A DNA stretch of 23,434 nucleotides from a virus. The notes beneath the pieces were generated by a model. It made no database searches, had not been told where the DNA came from, and saw nothing but the letters and a program-made list of their open reading frames with translations. The DNA lies in IMG/VR virus record IMGVR_UViG_3300025889_016154, positions 1 through 23,434 of that record; one strand, 5' to 3'. Numbering within the stretch: position 1 is the stretch's first letter; each line of letters begins with the position of its first letter. The translations under genes and the position numbers were made by a program. Below, one piece after another: positions 21,608 to 23,434 of the stretch.

Positions 21608-22399
21608 ATGATAGCCGTTAGATATCAGACATACTATAGAAGATAGAGTTGCACAAATAAAGATTTAGATCTTCTAAAACAGTATGTAGAAGATATTAAA
21701 AAAACATATAAAGGACCTTTTGTACTAGTTACTGGAGACTCTTGGTCTGCGGGAGAATGGGATATTGATAAAGGAATAGAATGGGTAGCAGACCATTCTA
21801 TTGCAAAGTATTTAGAAGATAATCACAGAATAGCTAGTTGTTGGGCAGCTAACCCAGGTCATGCAGATTTAATGAGCTTAGAACTAACCCATAGATATCA
21901 CCATCTTTTTGATTATGTTGTATTTGTAAAATCTTGTTCGTCGAGAGCGTTAAGATACCTAACAGAAGAACAATTAGAGGCTATGCCTGATGCAAATATT
22001 TTCAATCAATGGACGAACCATTCAAATCTTATTTATAAAGAATTATCTTTATTACAAAATAAATTAATTTTAATAGGGGGATTAAATAAGATAAATGGAG
22101 AAGGATTAAAATTAAATACCTTTATGACTATTCCTTCTATTATGGAAGAATATGATCAAGAATATAAAGCATCAGAATGGTTTGGTGATGAAGATGCTTG
22201 GGATATATATAAAAAATACTCTAAATTTCAAAAATCATTACTAGAAGGAATGGAGCATTTTTATAAACAAAAATCTTACTTGGCTTCTAAACCAGAATTA
22301 TATAGAGCGGGTAATGACAAATACCATCCTAATAGAACAATTCATAAAGATTTAGCAGATAAAATTGCTAAAGAAATTAAAAAATACCATTATTTATAA
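21608..22399 (+). CDS. SGNH/GDSL-like hydrolase, interrupted by in-frame TAG
   Basis: The frame contains GDSWSAGEW (bases about 21736-21762), the block I motif with the nucleophile serine of SGNH hydrolases, and DKYHPNRTIHKDLADKI near the end, the block V Asp-His pair. LILIGG may be the central strand. Both motifs must be in one protein, but the only good start is ATG 21608 (AAGGA at 21596-21600), and its 13th codon is TAG (21644-21646). No ATG, GTG or TTG occurs in frame between that stop and ATG 21872, which would lose block I. The gene is therefore either broken near its 5' end, carries a sequencing error, or is recoded. Nearby frame +1 (IEDRVAQIK) looks protein-like, so a frameshift just upstream of the motif is plausible. 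SGNH enzymes deacylate sugars or lipids, fitting the glycan theme. Confidence 0.6.
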
Positions 22400-22418
22400 A
22401 CTATGGCAGGCAAGTTAA

Positions 22419-23279
22419 ATGGATATAATTGATATTTTAGATAAACGCGGGGTTAATTATCAGAAAACTAATAATCCTTTTGAGATATTAGTTAAGTGTA
22501 CTTCTGGCGAGCACGAAGATAATAAGCCCAGCCTAAGTTATAATCTAGATAAAAACATATTTAACTGTTGGAGCTGTGGGTTTAGTGGAGGACAAACTAA
22601 GTTTCTTCAAAGTATTGGAGAATATACTGTTGTTACGTTTGATAGTAAACAGCCATATAAAATTGAAAAATTACGTCAAAAAATTAAAAAAATTTCATAT
22701 AATATACCTTTAGAACTCCCAAAACAAAGACGAGACTATTCTCAAAGATTTAAAGGAATATCAAGTAGAATATTTAAAGAGTTTGATGCTTTTACGTGTA
22801 ATGATACTAAATTAATTAATTATTTATGTATTCCTGTATATCAAAGAGGTGTTTTACAATTTATTGAGGGTAGGTATACATTAGATTCTACTAATAAACC
22901 TAAATATTATAGACAACCACAACACGCTTCTGTTTCTAACATCTTATTTCCCTTAGATAAAATAACAGATAAAAACTCTGTTATATTGGTTGAGGGTATT
23001 TTTGATATGCTTAACATGTGGCAACTTGGCTATACTAATACGCTTTGTATTTTTGGAGCTAATAATTTTAATGAAAAGAAGGTAAACCTACTTGATTCTA
23101 TTGGAACTACTCGTGTATATATTATGATGGATGGAGATATTGCGGGTAGAAAAGCAGCAGAAAAAATATTAAAGTTCTTGGATTATAGTAATATTTTTGC
23201 TACAATAGTAAAAGTTCCTGAAGGAAGAGATCCAGGTAATATAACTAAAGAAGAAGTTAGGATATTGTTCGATGAGTGA
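22419..23279 (+). CDS. DnaG-type primase (CHC2 zinc finger + TOPRIM)
   Basis: A 286-residue primase. The zinc-binding domain has C27, H32, C50 and C53 (KCTSGEH, then FNCWSCGFSGG), the CHC2 pattern. The TOPRIM domain reads SVILVEGIFDMLNMWQLGY with its glutamate, then VYIMMDGDIAGRKAAEKI with the DxD aspartates that bind metal. It makes short RNA primers for lagging-strand synthesis and should partner with the DnaB-like helicase at 20207. At 286 residues it is close to the primase half of T7 gp4 and a bit shorter than T4 gp61. It starts 20 bases after the hydrolase gene and its last 8 bases overlap the final partial gene. Confidence 0.9.
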   Translation: MDIIDILDKRGVNYQKTNNPFEILVKCTSGEHEDNKPSLSYNLDKNIFNCWSCGFSGGQTKFLQSIGEYTVVTFDSKQPYKIEKLRQKIKKISYNIPLELPKQRRDYSQRFKGISSRIFKEFDAFTCNDTKLINYLCIPVYQRGVLQFIEGRYTLDSTNKPKYYRQPQHASVSNILFPLDKITDKNSVILVEGIFDMLNMWQLGYTNTLCIFGANNFNEKKVNLLDSIGTTRVYIMMDGDIAGRKAAEKILKFLDYSNIFATIVKVPEGRDPGNITKEEVRILFDE

Positions 23280-23434
23280 CCTATGTTTTGTTTTTGCAAG
23301 TGCGGCGGAAAAAACTCCGCAGAAGACAATTAATAAATATATAACAGATGTAGAATATGACGTAAAATTTTTATCATCTAGCTCAAAAGAAAAAATCTTA
23401 AAGAAAGATATTGATCTTAATTTAGAAGAATTAA
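23272..23434 (+). CDS. 3'-partial ORF downstream of primase
   Basis: An open frame starts at ATG 23272, inside the primase stop region (ATGAGTGA overlap), and runs off the window after 54 residues. The visible N-terminus begins MSDLCFVFASAAEKTPQKTI and continues with a lysine-rich segment. No domain can be assigned. After helicase and primase, a DNA polymerase or another replication protein would be usual, but this is position-based guesswork only. Confidence 0.55.
   Translation, partial: MSDLCFVFASAAEKTPQKTINKYITDVEYDVKFLSSSSKEKILKKDIDLNLEEL

Noticed and set aside
21644-21646. TAG reassigned to an amino acid throughout the genome
   Set aside because: TAG ends the WYL_2-like gene (3938-3940) and the small membrane gene (9629-9631), and no other long gene contains an in-frame TAG.
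1-23434. Insertion sequences, CRISPR arrays or integrase genes
   Set aside because: No transposase or integrase motif, no regularly spaced repeats and no clear attachment-site duplication were seen.

Overview
The window is an AT-rich stretch with every recognisable gene on the + strand, packed head to tail with 1-50 base overlaps and almost no intergenic space. A DnaB-type helicase, a CHC2/TOPRIM primase, a phage-style NAD+ DNA ligase, a DUF3310 protein, a WYL_2-like small protein, a phage-type bS21 and many small ORFs point to the genome of a large tailed phage rather than a bacterial chromosome. A circularly permuted tmRNA of the alphaproteobacterial type suggests an alphaproteobacterial host or ancestry. 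Low GC and gene content resemble marine phages such as the pelagiphage myoviruses. That placement is inference from motifs; no database search was possible.

Layout. (1) 1-3392: a B12-type radical SAM enzyme (5' end outside the window), a PP-loop ATPase-like protein and an SDR epimerase. (2) 3370-4276: a translation module, with ribosomal protein bS21, a promoter, a WYL_2-like protein and a permuted two-piece tmRNA (ssrA). (3) 4289-12305: a glycan block with a PglD/VioB-like acyltransferase, glycosyltransferases, a DegT/DnrJ aminotransferase, a RmlB-like dehydratase, a GalE-like epimerase, a methyltransferase and a small membrane protein. Dehydratase, aminotransferase and acyltransferase together match the logic of an N-acylated amino-deoxysugar pathway. 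(4) 12265-16354: an IscA/ErpA-type Fe-S carrier, two Fe(II)/2OG oxygenases, an unknown 457-residue protein, a PC4-like protein, a small HTH/Myb-like protein and a DUF3310 protein. (5) 16370-23434: DNA ligase, a GC-richer protein with four HTH-like repeats, another HTH protein, helicase, an SGNH-hydrolase-like gene broken by an in-frame TAG, primase, and the start of one more gene.

Regulation. Four gaps carry the same promoter: TCTTGCT, then exactly 17 bases between the -35 hexamer TTGCTN and the -10 hexamer (TATTAT, TATTAT, TATAAT, TATACT). They precede the WYL_2-like/tmRNA pair, the ligase, the four-repeat protein and the HTH protein that leads into the helicase. I see no other promoter between 4289 and 16354, so that block may be one long polycistronic unit read through the tmRNA. 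The four-repeat gene stands out: a hairpin at the predicted 5' end of its mRNA, high GC, and a 13-bp UNCG-loop hairpin after it.

Together the window suggests a phage that remodels translation (bS21, tmRNA), builds and attaches unusual sugars to a surface or virion component, supplies Fe-S and iron-dependent enzymes, and replicates its DNA with its own ligase, helicase and primase.
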